Of a stretch of DNA of 54,714 nt, positions 17,194-26,156 are shown one piece after another. Numbering within the stretch: the stretch's first letter is position 1; each line of letters begins with the position of its first letter. The stretch spans positions 1-54,714 of the forward strand of contig CAIWVW010000052.1 of the NCBI GenBank assembly GCA_903916255.1. The letters run 5' to 3'. The position numbers and the translations under genes were made by a program. The stretch comes from an uncultured Bacteroidota bacterium. GTDB taxonomy: Bacteria; Bacteroidota; Bacteroidia; JABEUT01. The notes below the pieces were generated by a model. The model searched no databases, was not told the origin of the DNA, and saw only the letters and a program-made list of their open reading frames with translations.

Positions 17194-17318
17194 GTTGCGT
17201 TGTAAATGTTTAACAAATATAGAGTATTTACAATCTGATATATTTTCTATTGCTATTGCTAACTATCTATTACCCTAACAAGCAAAAGCAAAATGTAAAA
17301 ATAGGCAGGAAGCAAATG

Positions 17319-19526
17319 CTAATTTGTATCTAACCTTGTAACCTTCACCACACCATCCACCTTTTGAAGCTTTTTAATAAGGTCGGTTAAGTGGGTTGTA
17401 TCATGCACAAACACTACGATGGTGCCTTCAAAAGTACCGTCGTTGGTATCAAAACTGAGGGAGCGCATATTCACGTTTAACTCTTTCGATATTATATTGG
17501 TAACCCTGTTTACAAGTCCTATTTTATCTATCCCAATAATTTTTATTCCCGCCAGGAAGGAAATCAGTTTCTGGCTGGTCCATTTTGCTTTTACAATACG
17601 ATAGGCATGGTTACTCATCATGGCAACCGCATTGGGACAATTTACACGGTGAATTTTTATTCCTTCGCCAATGGTGATAAACCCGAATACGTCGTCGCCG
17701 GGAATAGGATTGCAGCAAGGCGAAAGTTTGTATTCCAAATTATCCATACTATCGCCAATCATAAGCGTATCCTGCTTTCCACGGGCTTTCGAAACCAAAT
17801 CCTCCAGGCTCGTAACTGGTAAGGGGGTGTTGGTATTTTCATCCTTCGATTCCAGGTATTCTTTCAACTCTTTATTTGTAACCCGCTCTAAAGCCGCACG
17901 ATAAAAGAGTTCCTGCGCATCCTGTAGTTTTAAAAATGCGGTAATTTTATTGATGTTGGTATCCGTAAAATCTATTTTCAGGTGGCTCATTTTACGTTTA
18001 AGAATCTCCTTCCCTTCCGCAGCCTGCTTGTTTCTTTCTTCCTTCAGTAAGGCTTTAATTGCTGACTTAGCTTTTGCAGTTACTACATAATTTATCCAAT
18101 CTGCTTTCGGCGCTTGTTTGCTCGATGTAAGAATTTCTACCTGGTCGCCGCTATTTAGTTTATGGCTCAGCGGAACCAGTTTATGATTGACCTTTGCACC
18201 TATGCATTTAGCGCCCACCTGCGAGTGTATATCAAATGCAAAATCAAGCGCGGTGGAATTCACCGGCAACGATTTCATTTCGCCTTTCGGGGTAAATACA
18301 AAAATTTCATCGGCAAAAAGGTTCAGTTTGAAATCATTGATAAAATCGAGCGCATTGCTGTCCGGATTCTCCAATGACGCGCGAATCTTTCGCAACCATT
18401 CTTCCAGCGGGTCCTCTTCGCCATGGCCTCCCTGCTTGTATTTCCAATGGGCGGCATATCCCTTTTCCGCCACTTCGTTCATACGTTCGCTACGGATTTG
18501 GACCTCTACCCATTGCCCGTTGGGGCCCATAACCGTAGTATGCAAAGCCTCATAGCCATTAGCTTTGGGCGTACTAATCCAATCACGCAAGCGGTCGGGG
18601 TTGGGGTAATAATAATCCGTAACCAGTGAATATACGCGCCAGCAATCTGATTTTTCCTGGTCGGGCGTAGAATCTATAAGAATACGTATAGCGAAAATAT
18701 CATAAACTTCTTCAAAAGGGACACCCTTATTTTTTATCTTGTTCCAAATGGAATAGACCGATTTGGGCCTTCCGAAAATGCGGAACTTGAATTTTTGGTC
18801 GTGTAACGCCTCACGGATTGGTGTAATAAAACGGTGTATGTAACGGGTGCGTTCCGCTTGCGTATCTTTTAATTTTTGGGCTATTTCGGCAAAAAGGACA
18901 GGCTCGGTATATTTCAACGATAAGTCTTCCATTTCCGATTTGATGGAGTTTAAACCCAAGCGATGCGCCAACGGCGCATATAAATACAACGTTTCCGATG
19001 CAATTTTAAGTTGCTTGGTACGCTCCATCGAATCAAGCGTGCGCATATTATGGAGGCGGTCAGCCAGCTTGATAATAATTACCCGAACATCTTCTGCAAG
19101 GGTGAGTAACATCTTCCTGAAATTCTCTGCCTGCAAAGAGGAAGAAGCATCAAAAACACCGGAGATTTTGGTGAGCCCGTCAATAATTGAGGCTACCTTT
19201 TTTCCGAACATTCCTTCAATATCTTTCAGGGTAATGTCAGTATCTTCTACAGTATCATGGAGCAGAGCACAGGCAATGGCTATTGCGCCCAACCCAATTT
19301 CTTCGGCTACAATACGGGCAACAGCTAAAGGATGGTATATATATGGCTCCCCCGATTTGCGGCGGGCATTTTTATGCGCTTCCAGGGCAATATTAAAAGC
19401 CTTGCGAATCAGTTTTTTATCGGCATCATCCAACTTATAGCGGCACGACCGCAGCAACCCGCGATAGCGGTTCAGTATTTCCTTTTTTTCTAATTCGGCT
19501 TCGGGTGTAGTTACGGCTGTCTCCAT
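17319..19526 (-). CDS. Bifunctional (p)ppGpp synthetase/hydrolase (RelA/SpoT homologue)
   Basis: 735 residues, the full Rel architecture. Residues about 45-200 are the HD hydrolase (YIYHPLAVA and the catalytic HDTVEDTD). About 230-345 is the synthetase (GRPKSVYSIWNK, ANGYEALHTTV, EVQIRSERMNEVAEKGYAAHWKYK). About 395-455 is TGS (FTPKGEMKSLP). Then come the helical and zinc-finger/RIS parts (CCNPIPGDDVFGFI) and a C-terminal ACT domain. Both catalytic halves look intact, so it both makes and degrades the stringent alarmone in response to starvation. It is divergent from hemE. Confidence 0.95.
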   Translation of the reverse strand: METAVTTPEAELEKKEILNRYRGLLRSCRYKLDDADKKLIRKAFNIALEAHKNARRKSGEPYIYHPLAVARIVAEEIGLGAIAIACALLHDTVEDTDITLKDIEGMFGKKVASIIDGLTKISGVFDASSSLQAENFRKMLLTLAEDVRVIIIKLADRLHNMRTLDSMERTKQLKIASETLYLYAPLAHRLGLNSIKSEMEDLSLKYTEPVLFAEIAQKLKDTQAERTRYIHRFITPIREALHDQKFKFRIFGRPKSVYSIWNKIKNKGVPFEEVYDIFAIRILIDSTPDQEKSDCWRVYSLVTDYYYPNPDRLRDWISTPKANGYEALHTTVMGPNGQWVEVQIRSERMNEVAEKGYAAHWKYKQGGHGEEDPLEEWLRKIRASLENPDSNALDFINDFKLNLFADEIFVFTPKGEMKSLPVNSTALDFAFDIHSQVGAKCIGAKVNHKLVPLSHKLNSGDQVEILTSSKQAPKADWINYVVTAKAKSAIKALLKEERNKQAAEGKEILKRKMSHLKIDFTDTNINKITAFLKLQDAQELFYRAALERVTNKELKEYLESKDENTNTPLPVTSLEDLVSKARGKQDTLMIGDSMDNLEYKLSPCCNPIPGDDVFGFITIGEGIKIHRVNCPNAVAMMSNHAYRIVKAKWTSQKLISFLAGIKIIGIDKIGLVNRVTNIISKELNVNMRSLSFDTNDGTFEGTIVVFVHDTTHLTDLIKKLQKVDGVVKVTRLDTN

Positions 19527-19536
19527 ATAGTAAAGG

Positions 19537-19544
19537 CAAAGTTA
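19537..19544 (-). promoter_or_regulatory. -7 box of the RelA/SpoT gene
   Basis: Minus-strand TAACTTTG matches TAnnTTTG, 10 nt before the start at 19526. The leader would be very short. Confidence 0.5.
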
Positions 19545-19607
19545 CGGCTTTTATACGGAAAATGGAAAGGGGAGGTTCTTTAAAAGGGGAGTGTCCCGCA
19601 TTTTCCC

Positions 19608-19615
19608 TAAGTTTG
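19608..19615 (+). promoter_or_regulatory. -7 box of hemE
   Basis: TAAGTTTG matches TAnnTTTG and ends four bases before ATG 19620, implying a leaderless or nearly leaderless mRNA. Confidence 0.45.
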
Positions 19616-19619
19616 CACC

Positions 19620-20642
19620 ATGAAAAACGATTTACTGCTTCGCGCAGCCAGAGGAGAAGAAACGGAACGGGTGCCTGTATGGCTGATGCGACAGGCAGGG
19701 CGTATTTTGCCGGGATACCGTAAGATAAGGGAACAAGTGAAGGATTTCCAGGAACTGGTGAAAACACCCGAACTGGCTTGTGCCGCAACCCTTGAACCTG
19801 TGGACCTGTTAGGCGTGGATGCCGCCATTATTTTTTCCGATATATTGGTAGTACCCGAAGCTATGGGCCTTGATTATCAGATGCTGGAAAGCCGCGGACC
19901 GCTTTTTGAAAAGACAATAAAAACCCAAAAAGATATAGATGCCCTGCGTATAGGTTCTACACAAAACTGGGCTTATATGGTAGATGCCCTGAAACTAACC
20001 CGCAAAGAACTGAATGACCGAGTACCCCTGATTGGCTTTGCAGGCAGCCCATGGACCATATTTGCCTATATGACAGAAGGCAAAGGCTCTAAAACGTTTT
20101 CGGTAGCTAAAAGTATGATATACAGAGACCCCAAAATGGCACATGCACTGCTAAATAAAATTACACAGACCACTATCAAATACCTTACAGACCAGGTGAA
20201 TGCGGGAGCGCAGATAGTGCAGATATTCGATTCGTGGGGAGGGATATTATCGCCTGAATCATATGAAGAGTTTTCATTGCCTTACATTGCCAAAATATGT
20301 GATGAATTAAGCAAGTTAGTGCCAGTTATAGCCTTCCCTAAAGGTGCATTTTTTTCGGCTAAAGCGATTACAAAATTAAACTGCGCAGCTGTAAGTTTAG
20401 ACTGGACCGTTGACCCAAAGGAGGCCCGCGCTCTATTACAGGGTAAAACCTTGCAAGGCAATTTGGACCCTTGTGTACTTTACGCCGAACATACTGTTAT
20501 TAAGGAGAGAACACACAAAATGCTTGAACAATTCGGGGCTAAAGGATATATAGCCAACTTAGGGCACGGGGTTTATCCTGATATACCTATGGATAATGTG
20601 AAGTATTTTGTAGATTGCGTGAAGCAATATTCAGGGCATTAA
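19620..20642 (+). CDS. hemE: Uroporphyrinogen decarboxylase
   Basis: 340 residues, normal for HemE. It decarboxylates the four acetate side chains of uroporphyrinogen III to give coproporphyrinogen III in haem synthesis. Motifs: the N-terminal PVWLMRQAGRILPGYR signature with substrate-binding arginines, the Asp in IIFSDILVVPEAMG, GFAGSPWTIFAYM, and GNLDPCVLY followed by NLGHGVYPD with the conserved His. It is a single gene with no other haem genes nearby. It is divergent from the stringent-response gene. Confidence 0.97.
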   Translation: MKNDLLLRAARGEETERVPVWLMRQAGRILPGYRKIREQVKDFQELVKTPELACAATLEPVDLLGVDAAIIFSDILVVPEAMGLDYQMLESRGPLFEKTIKTQKDIDALRIGSTQNWAYMVDALKLTRKELNDRVPLIGFAGSPWTIFAYMTEGKGSKTFSVAKSMIYRDPKMAHALLNKITQTTIKYLTDQVNAGAQIVQIFDSWGGILSPESYEEFSLPYIAKICDELSKLVPVIAFPKGAFFSAKAITKLNCAAVSLDWTVDPKEARALLQGKTLQGNLDPCVLYAEHTVIKERTHKMLEQFGAKGYIANLGHGVYPDIPMDNVKYFVDCVKQYSGH

Positions 20643-20709
20643 ATAGTTATATAACCCTGCCCAACCATTTGTAATCCATTTACGTTATATATGGTATGAG
20701 GATTATTGT

Positions 20710-20717
20710 TAACTTTG
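20710..20717 (+). promoter_or_regulatory. -7 box of the T9SS cargo gene
   Basis: TAACTTTG matches TAnnTTTG, 16 nt before ATG 20734. Confidence 0.5.
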
Positions 20718-20733
20718 TACTTCTTTTTATTGA

Positions 20734-22875
20734 ATGATTTTTCGTACTAAAAAATATTTAGCCTTACTGTTATTGATTCCCCTTTGGGGGGGGCTATCAA
20801 GGATTAAAGCGCAACAAGTAATTCAATCGCCCCAAATACATTGTTTAGCAGTAGATGGCATGGGCGGGGTTACACTTACTTGGACACCACCACCCTATAT
20901 GGATAACTCATTCCTGAATTATCAGTTATATTCATCGACCAATTATACTAGTGGACCATATAATGCGGTAAGTCCTGACGTAACTAACCCATCTGCTACC
21001 AGTTATTATGCAAACACTACTTTGGCCAATTCAGGCAAGGTTTTTTACTATATTGAGACCGATACGGGCCAGTATACTCCTATTTTAGATACTTTTTCCA
21101 CCATTTATTTAACTGTAACACACTTGCAGGGAGTTGTTGAATTAACATGGAATGCCATACATCATCCATTGCTTCCATCGTCTTCAATCTGGTATAAAAT
21201 TTACCGCTTGTCGCGTTATAATAACACTTGGTTTTTAATCGACTCTTTATCAAGCCAGAGCGCACGCGTGGAATATTTCGATACTATACAATATTGCGAT
21301 ACTGTTTCGTTGCGTTATCGGGTTGAAATAGCTGATACTACCGGTTGCACATCTATTTCAAACATAAGTGATACGGTGATAATGCAAGAAGTTTGGTCGC
21401 CCCCCCAAGCTATTATGGACACTGTTAGTGTAAACCCAAACGGGTGGGTAGATATCAGTTGGTCAAAGAGCCAAAAAGGCAATGTAAAATATTACATTAT
21501 TTATGAACTTTTAAACAATGTCTGGACTCCTATTGATACCATTACCGGTATTAATAATACATCGGTTTCATTACTTTTTGCCAAGGTTGGCAATGCTGAC
21601 AGTGCTTCATTAAGTTTTGTGGTCGCTTTGAAAGACAGTTGCCCCAACATAAATCCGGGCGCATTAAGTGCTCCGCAACGGACACTTTTCTTGAAACAAA
21701 CACCCGACCGTTGCGCGCAAACTGATGTGTTAAGCTGGAACTCCTACGAAAATTTGGCCGGGAGTACAGGCGGATACGGTATTGGAGGCTACCACGTTTA
21801 TGTAAGTATTAATGGCGGCAATTATAATTTAATAGCAACCACGGGTAGAGGAACCACAAGCTATACAGACTCTAACTTAAATACTCCGCAAACAAGGTGC
21901 TATTATGTGCAGGTTTTTGATTCCATTCATCATGATACAACTGCTTCTTCCAATATTGTTTGCTACACGGTAGCCACTGCCCTGAAACCAGATTACGATT
22001 ATTTGAACGATGCTACTGTAGTACAAAATTCCAGCGAAATAGAAGTTGATGCCTATATAGATACATTGGCGAGCAACATTTATCTATCCGGTGCAGGTTA
22101 TTATGCCCTTCAGCGGTCAGCTGATTCTGTTGGCGGATTTAAAACAATCACTACTATTCCGGCACCGCATCACTTCACAAATCATGTCAGTTTTCTGGAT
22201 AATACCGCCAACCCGAACAGGCAGAGCTACCGCTACCAGGTTATAACGCAGGATAGCTGCTACCACAATTTAGATACTACAAATTTAGGCCAAACCATGT
22301 ACCTGACTGCGGTGGGGAATTCCGATGGAATAAATACACTTACGTGGAACGAATACCAGGACTGGTATGGCGGGCCTCAATACTATGCCATTTACCGTTC
22401 TGTAGACGGGATTACCTATAACGTTTTAACCACCATAGCTCCTAATGCAGGCACATTTACGTATACTTATCCCGACAATATTAAAAACGTTACTCAGGGA
22501 CAGGGTACATTCTATTATTATATAATGGCGGCTGAAAATAGTTCAAATCCCTATTCATTGATTGATACCAGCTATTCCAATATAGCCCGCGCATACCAGG
22601 ACCCTACCGTGTACATACCAGATGCATTTAACCCAAAAGGCATTAATAAGATATTTATCCCTGTGGGTGTTTTTATTGACGTAACCGGGTACGATTTGGT
22701 TATTATAAACCGCTGGGGAGAAGTTTTATTCGAATCGAATATGCCTGATGTGGGTTGGGATGGTACTTTTAAAGGCAAATTGGTGGAAGAAGGCGTTTAT
22801 GTTTACCTGCTTACATATACTTCCAGCAAGGGAGAATACTTCCAGCGGAAAGGCACGGTTACCCTCTTAAGGTAA
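20734..22875 (+). CDS. Secreted fibronectin-III-like protein with T9SS type B C-terminus
   Basis: 713 residues. A signal peptide (about 1-26, ending IKA) is followed by at least five fibronectin-III-like beta-sandwich repeats, each with a V/LTW core and a YxVY/YxIY strand, for example VTLTWTPP, VELTWNAI and NTLTWNEY. The last about 90 residues, from VYIPDAFNP through IINRWGEVLF and GWDGTFKG to GTVTLLR, are the CHU_C/gliding-motility domain that routes proteins through T9SS type B sorting. It is therefore a cell-surface or secreted protein, probably adhesive. No enzymatic domain is seen. Confidence 0.9.
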   Translation: MIFRTKKYLALLLLIPLWGGLSRIKAQQVIQSPQIHCLAVDGMGGVTLTWTPPPYMDNSFLNYQLYSSTNYTSGPYNAVSPDVTNPSATSYYANTTLANSGKVFYYIETDTGQYTPILDTFSTIYLTVTHLQGVVELTWNAIHHPLLPSSSIWYKIYRLSRYNNTWFLIDSLSSQSARVEYFDTIQYCDTVSLRYRVEIADTTGCTSISNISDTVIMQEVWSPPQAIMDTVSVNPNGWVDISWSKSQKGNVKYYIIYELLNNVWTPIDTITGINNTSVSLLFAKVGNADSASLSFVVALKDSCPNINPGALSAPQRTLFLKQTPDRCAQTDVLSWNSYENLAGSTGGYGIGGYHVYVSINGGNYNLIATTGRGTTSYTDSNLNTPQTRCYYVQVFDSIHHDTTASSNIVCYTVATALKPDYDYLNDATVVQNSSEIEVDAYIDTLASNIYLSGAGYYALQRSADSVGGFKTITTIPAPHHFTNHVSFLDNTANPNRQSYRYQVITQDSCYHNLDTTNLGQTMYLTAVGNSDGINTLTWNEYQDWYGGPQYYAIYRSVDGITYNVLTTIAPNAGTFTYTYPDNIKNVTQGQGTFYYYIMAAENSSNPYSLIDTSYSNIARAYQDPTVYIPDAFNPKGINKIFIPVGVFIDVTGYDLVIINRWGEVLFESNMPDVGWDGTFKGKLVEEGVYVYLLTYTSSKGEYFQRKGTVTLLR

Positions 22876-22890
22876 TTAGTTAAAATAAAA

Positions 22891-23259
22891 TTACTTAATA
22901 GTTACGGTAGTAGTTTCCGTTTGCCCTATTTGCAATTGGATAACACCAGAACCTTTCAGGGTATCGGTAGCCGAAAGTTCTTTTGTGGCAGCTATGTTTA
23001 AAATAGCGGGCAGGTTAATGGTAAAAGTTACGCTGCCTGCCGCATTGGTGGTGCCGGTTGCTTCTGCTTCTGCCAAGTTGCCTTTGGATGGATATAACTT
23101 AACCGTGGCTCCTGAAACGGGTAACCCGCCGGCAGAGTCGACAGTGATTACTGCGGTGCAATTGGTAGTCTGTTTCTGACAACCCGTTTGGCTGCCCAGA
23201 ATAGCAAAGAGGGCAAGAAATGGTAAGGAAAAACAGCTAATTGTAATTATTTTCTTCAT
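22891..23259 (-). CDS. Small lipoprotein with one Ig-like or carboxypeptidase-regulatory-like domain
   Basis: 122 residues from ATG 23259; an in-frame start 36 nt upstream would prefix residues before the signal peptide and is not favoured. The lipobox is GSQTGC. The mature domain (ITVDSAGGLPVSGATVKLYPS, then AGSVTFTINLPA) is an all-beta fold of the kind seen in CarboxypepD_reg-like modules. The protein converges with the T9SS cargo gene. No partner is obvious. Confidence 0.78.
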   Translation of the reverse strand: MKKIITISCFSLPFLALFAILGSQTGCQKQTTNCTAVITVDSAGGLPVSGATVKLYPSKGNLAEAEATGTTNAAGSVTFTINLPAILNIAATKELSATDTLKGSGVIQLQIGQTETTTVTIK

Positions 23260-23314
23260 GCAAACTAAAAAATCACGTACTTTTACGACGGGCAAATATA
23301 AACACTTTTAATAA

Positions 23315-24163
23315 ATGAAGATTAAAAATCTTAAAACAGTCATTATTTCAGGTATCGTATTAATTTCTCTAACCGCTGCAAAAACATTGGAGCCGGGGCA
23401 AGTTGAAACGAAAATCCGTATTCATACCAACAAAGGCGACATGGTGGTAGAGCTTTACAATGAAACCCCGCAGACAAGGGATAATTTCATTAAACTTGTA
23501 AAGACTAAATTTTACGACAGCACTCTATTTCACCGTGTTATACAAGGCTTTATGATTCAGGGCGGCGACCCGCAATCGAAACACGCAGTATCGGGCGTAA
23601 TGCTTGGCAATGGCGATGTAGGCTATACTGTTCCGGCAGAAATTAAACCAGACCTTTTCCATAAAAAAGGAGCGCTTGCCTGCGCCCGCACAGGCGATGA
23701 CGTAAACCCCTCCAAAGCATCCTCGGGATGCCAGTTTTATATTGCGCAAGGCAAAGTATACAGCGATGCCGAACTTACCCAGATGGAAGACCGCATGAAT
23801 TTTGGCATCAAACAACAAATTTTTACCACTATTATTAGCAAACCTGAAAATGCGGAACTGAAAAAGAAATTTATGGATTACCAGAATAAGAGCGAAATCG
23901 ACAGTCTGCGCGCGTTGGCTGCCACCATTGAGCCTCAAATCGATTCTATTTATGCCAAATCGACCAAATTTTCATATTCGCCGGAGCAACGGAAAGCGTA
24001 CACCACAATTGGGGGGGTACCGCACCTGGATGGAAACTACACTGTTTTTGGCGAAGTGATTCAAGGTTTGAATATTGTAGATTCTATTGCAGCCGTTAAA
24101 ACAGGCCCCGGAGACCGCCCGGTGCAGGATGTGCGGATTTTGAGCATGGAAATTTTGAAATAA
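23315..24163 (+). CDS. Secreted cyclophilin-type peptidyl-prolyl isomerase
   Basis: 282 residues. An N-terminal hydrophobic segment (about 10-20) indicates export. Cyclophilin blocks: FYDSTLFHRVIQGFMIQGGD with the catalytic Arg, GALACARTGDDVNPSKASSGCQFYI, and GNYTVFGEVIQG. A helical insert of about 65 residues (TQMEDRMN... to ...EQRKAY) splits the core; such inserts are common in Bacteroidota cyclophilins. It assists folding of exported proteins. The pheS start lies three bases after its stop. Confidence 0.92.
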   Translation: MKIKNLKTVIISGIVLISLTAAKTLEPGQVETKIRIHTNKGDMVVELYNETPQTRDNFIKLVKTKFYDSTLFHRVIQGFMIQGGDPQSKHAVSGVMLGNGDVGYTVPAEIKPDLFHKKGALACARTGDDVNPSKASSGCQFYIAQGKVYSDAELTQMEDRMNFGIKQQIFTTIISKPENAELKKKFMDYQNKSEIDSLRALAATIEPQIDSIYAKSTKFSYSPEQRKAYTTIGGVPHLDGNYTVFGEVIQGLNIVDSIAAVKTGPGDRPVQDVRILSMEILK

Positions 24164-24166
24164 GTT

Positions 24167-25195
24167 ATGGAGGAAAAGATAAAATCCTTTTTAGAAGAAA
24201 TAAAAGGATTCCCTATAAATACAGAGGAAGAAGCGGAAAATTTCAGGCTGAAATACCTGAGTAAAAAGGGGCTGATTACTTCTTTGTTTGACGAATTTAA
24301 AACCTTGCCGCCCGAACATCGCAAGTCGACCGGAAAGATATTGAATGAACTGAAACAAGCCGCCGAACAGAAACTGGCGGATGCTAAGGCTTCAACCCAT
24401 CAGCCAGCATCTATCAGCCATAAGCTATTGGACCTTTCCCTCCCCGCCGACCCATTTACAACTGGCTCAAGACATCCTATATCTATAGTAAGGAAACAAA
24501 TGACCGATATTTTTACCCGCATAGGCTTTGTAGTTTCCGAAGGACCTGAAATAGAAGATGACTGGCATAATTTCGGTGCGCTCAATTTTCCTGCCGACCA
24601 TCCTGCCCGTGATATGCAGGATACCTTTTTTGTGGAATCAGAAGGCGCCGACAAATGGTTATTGCGTACACATACATCATCGGTGCAGGTAAGGGTTATG
24701 GAAAATCAAAAGCCACCCATACGTACAATCTCTCCAGGGAGAGTTTATAGAAATGAAACGATTTCTGCCCGCGCCCATTGCCAGTTTCACCAGGTAGAGG
24801 GTTTATACATTGATGAAGGTGTTTCCTTTGCCGATTTAAAACAGACACTCTATTATTTTGTTCAGGAAATGTTTGGCGAAAAAATTGAAATTCGTTTTCG
24901 TCCGTCTTTTTTTCCATTTACGGAGCCCAGCGCCGAAATGGATATTACCTGCCTGATATGCGAAGGCAAAGGCTGCCCCGTGTGCAAACACAGTGGCTGG
25001 GTTGAAATTATGGGTTGCGGAATGGTTCACCCTAACGTGCTTGAAAATTGTAAAATAGACAGCAACAAATACACCGGATTCGCTTTCGGAATGGGTATAG
25101 AGCGTATTACCATGCTTAAGTTCCGGATAAACGATTTGCGGCTGTTTTTTGAAAATGATATGCGGTTTTTATCACAGTTCAGGTCAGTTATTTAA
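24167..25195 (+). CDS. pheS: Phenylalanyl-tRNA synthetase alpha subunit
   Basis: 342 residues. A coiled-coil N-terminal arm (about 1-85, tRNA binding) is followed by the class II catalytic core: HPISIVRKQMTDIF, motif 2 around VYRNETISARAHCQFHQVEGLYID, the FRPSFFPFTEPSAEMD block, and motif 3 GFAFGMGIERITMLK. It charges tRNA-Phe as an alpha2-beta2 enzyme with PheT, which is not in the window. Two CxxC pairs (CLICEGKGCPVC) suggest a zinc knuckle, seen in some PheS. It follows the cyclophilin gene closely. Confidence 0.96.
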   Translation: MEEKIKSFLEEIKGFPINTEEEAENFRLKYLSKKGLITSLFDEFKTLPPEHRKSTGKILNELKQAAEQKLADAKASTHQPASISHKLLDLSLPADPFTTGSRHPISIVRKQMTDIFTRIGFVVSEGPEIEDDWHNFGALNFPADHPARDMQDTFFVESEGADKWLLRTHTSSVQVRVMENQKPPIRTISPGRVYRNETISARAHCQFHQVEGLYIDEGVSFADLKQTLYYFVQEMFGEKIEIRFRPSFFPFTEPSAEMDITCLICEGKGCPVCKHSGWVEIMGCGMVHPNVLENCKIDSNKYTGFAFGMGIERITMLKFRINDLRLFFENDMRFLSQFRSVI

Positions 25196-25207
25196 AATAC
25201 AATATTT

Positions 25208-25277
25208 ACAACGGAGAGCAAAGATAAACACGGAAATTTGACTCTGTGAAAATCTGTGCTCTCTGTGCCTCCGTGGT
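25208..25277. repeat. Degenerate palindromic intergenic repeat
   Basis: The left part (CAACGGAGAGCAAAGA) is an imperfect inverted copy of the right part (25249-25277), whose core is CTCTGTGCCTCCGTGGT. Similar CTCTGTG/CCGTGG phrases recur between genes in many bacterial genomes. No coding function is seen. Confidence 0.45.
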
Positions 25278-25286
25278 AAAAAAACC

Positions 25287-25294
25287 TAATTTTG
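25287..25294 (+). promoter_or_regulatory. -7 box of the HMG-CoA lyase gene
   Basis: TAATTTTG matches TAnnTTTG and ends six bases before ATG 25301. The earlier TTG codon at 25292 overlaps the box and is rejected as a start. Confidence 0.45.
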
Positions 25295-25300
25295 AATGCT

Positions 25301-26155
25301 ATGAAAATTATTGAATGCCCCAGAGATGCCATGCAGGGAATAGATGAATTTATTCCTACCGAAAAAAAAGTAAACTACATAAATTACCTTCTTAAAGTGG
25401 GATATGATACGATTGATGTGGGCAGTTTTGTTTCACCTAAAGCCATACCGCAAATGCGTGATACGGCCGAGGTTTTGAAGAAAATCGACCTGTCAAATAC
25501 CAAAAATAAATTGTTAGCTATTATTGCAAACCTACGCGGGGCGAAGGATGCCGTGCAGTTTGATGAAATTAATTATTTGGGGTTCCCATTTTCTATTTCG
25601 GAAACTTTTCAGATAAGAAACACGAACTCCACTATTGCAGAATCCTTAATTAGGGTGGAAGAAATACAACATGAATGTATAAAGCATAAAAAGGAATTGG
25701 TGGTTTATTTATCTATGGCATTCGGAAACCCTTATGGTGACAGGTGGAGCAGCGATATTGCTATCCACTGGTCTCATAAATTGCATGAAATGGGAATTAA
25801 AATAATAGCACTTTCGGATACTACCGGGGTTTCCAACCCTGAAAATATTGCAGCACTTTTTTCCTCACTTATTCCTGAACTAAAGGATGTGGAATTTGGT
25901 GCGCATTTGCATACCACCCCCGATAAATGGGAAGAAAAAATAAAGGCTGCTTATGATAGCGGTTGCAGGCGGTTTGATGCCGCTATTAAGGGTTTTGGAG
26001 GCTGCCCAATGGCAAGCGATAAACTCACAGGCAATATGCCCACAGAAAACCTTTTAAGCTATTTCCAAAAACAAAATATTCCATTAAATATAGATATGAA
26101 AGCATTTGCGGAAGCTATGATTGACGCAAATGAGGTGTTTTCTCACAAAAAATAA
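25301..26155 (+). CDS. Hydroxymethylglutaryl-CoA lyase
   Basis: 284 residues. It splits HMG-CoA to acetyl-CoA and acetoacetate, in leucine breakdown. TIM-barrel HMGL-like motifs: ECPRDAMQG with the catalytic Arg/Asp, DVGSFVSPKAIPQM, ALSDTTGVSNP, the metal-binding GAHLHTT, and GGCPMA with the catalytic cysteine of the lyase signature. The GGCPMA motif separates it from homocitrate and isopropylmalate synthases. No other leucine-degradation gene is adjacent. One base separates it from the LRR gene. Confidence 0.9.
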   Translation: MKIIECPRDAMQGIDEFIPTEKKVNYINYLLKVGYDTIDVGSFVSPKAIPQMRDTAEVLKKIDLSNTKNKLLAIIANLRGAKDAVQFDEINYLGFPFSISETFQIRNTNSTIAESLIRVEEIQHECIKHKKELVVYLSMAFGNPYGDRWSSDIAIHWSHKLHEMGIKIIALSDTTGVSNPENIAALFSSLIPELKDVEFGAHLHTTPDKWEEKIKAAYDSGCRRFDAAIKGFGGCPMASDKLTGNMPTENLLSYFQKQNIPLNIDMKAFAEAMIDANEVFSHKK

Positions 26156-26156
26156 T

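Noticed and set aside
18847-19440. 197-codon plus-strand frame inside the RelA/SpoT gene
   Set aside because: It is a mirror of the hydrolase domain; serine/isoleucine-rich composition matches the antisense of coding DNA.
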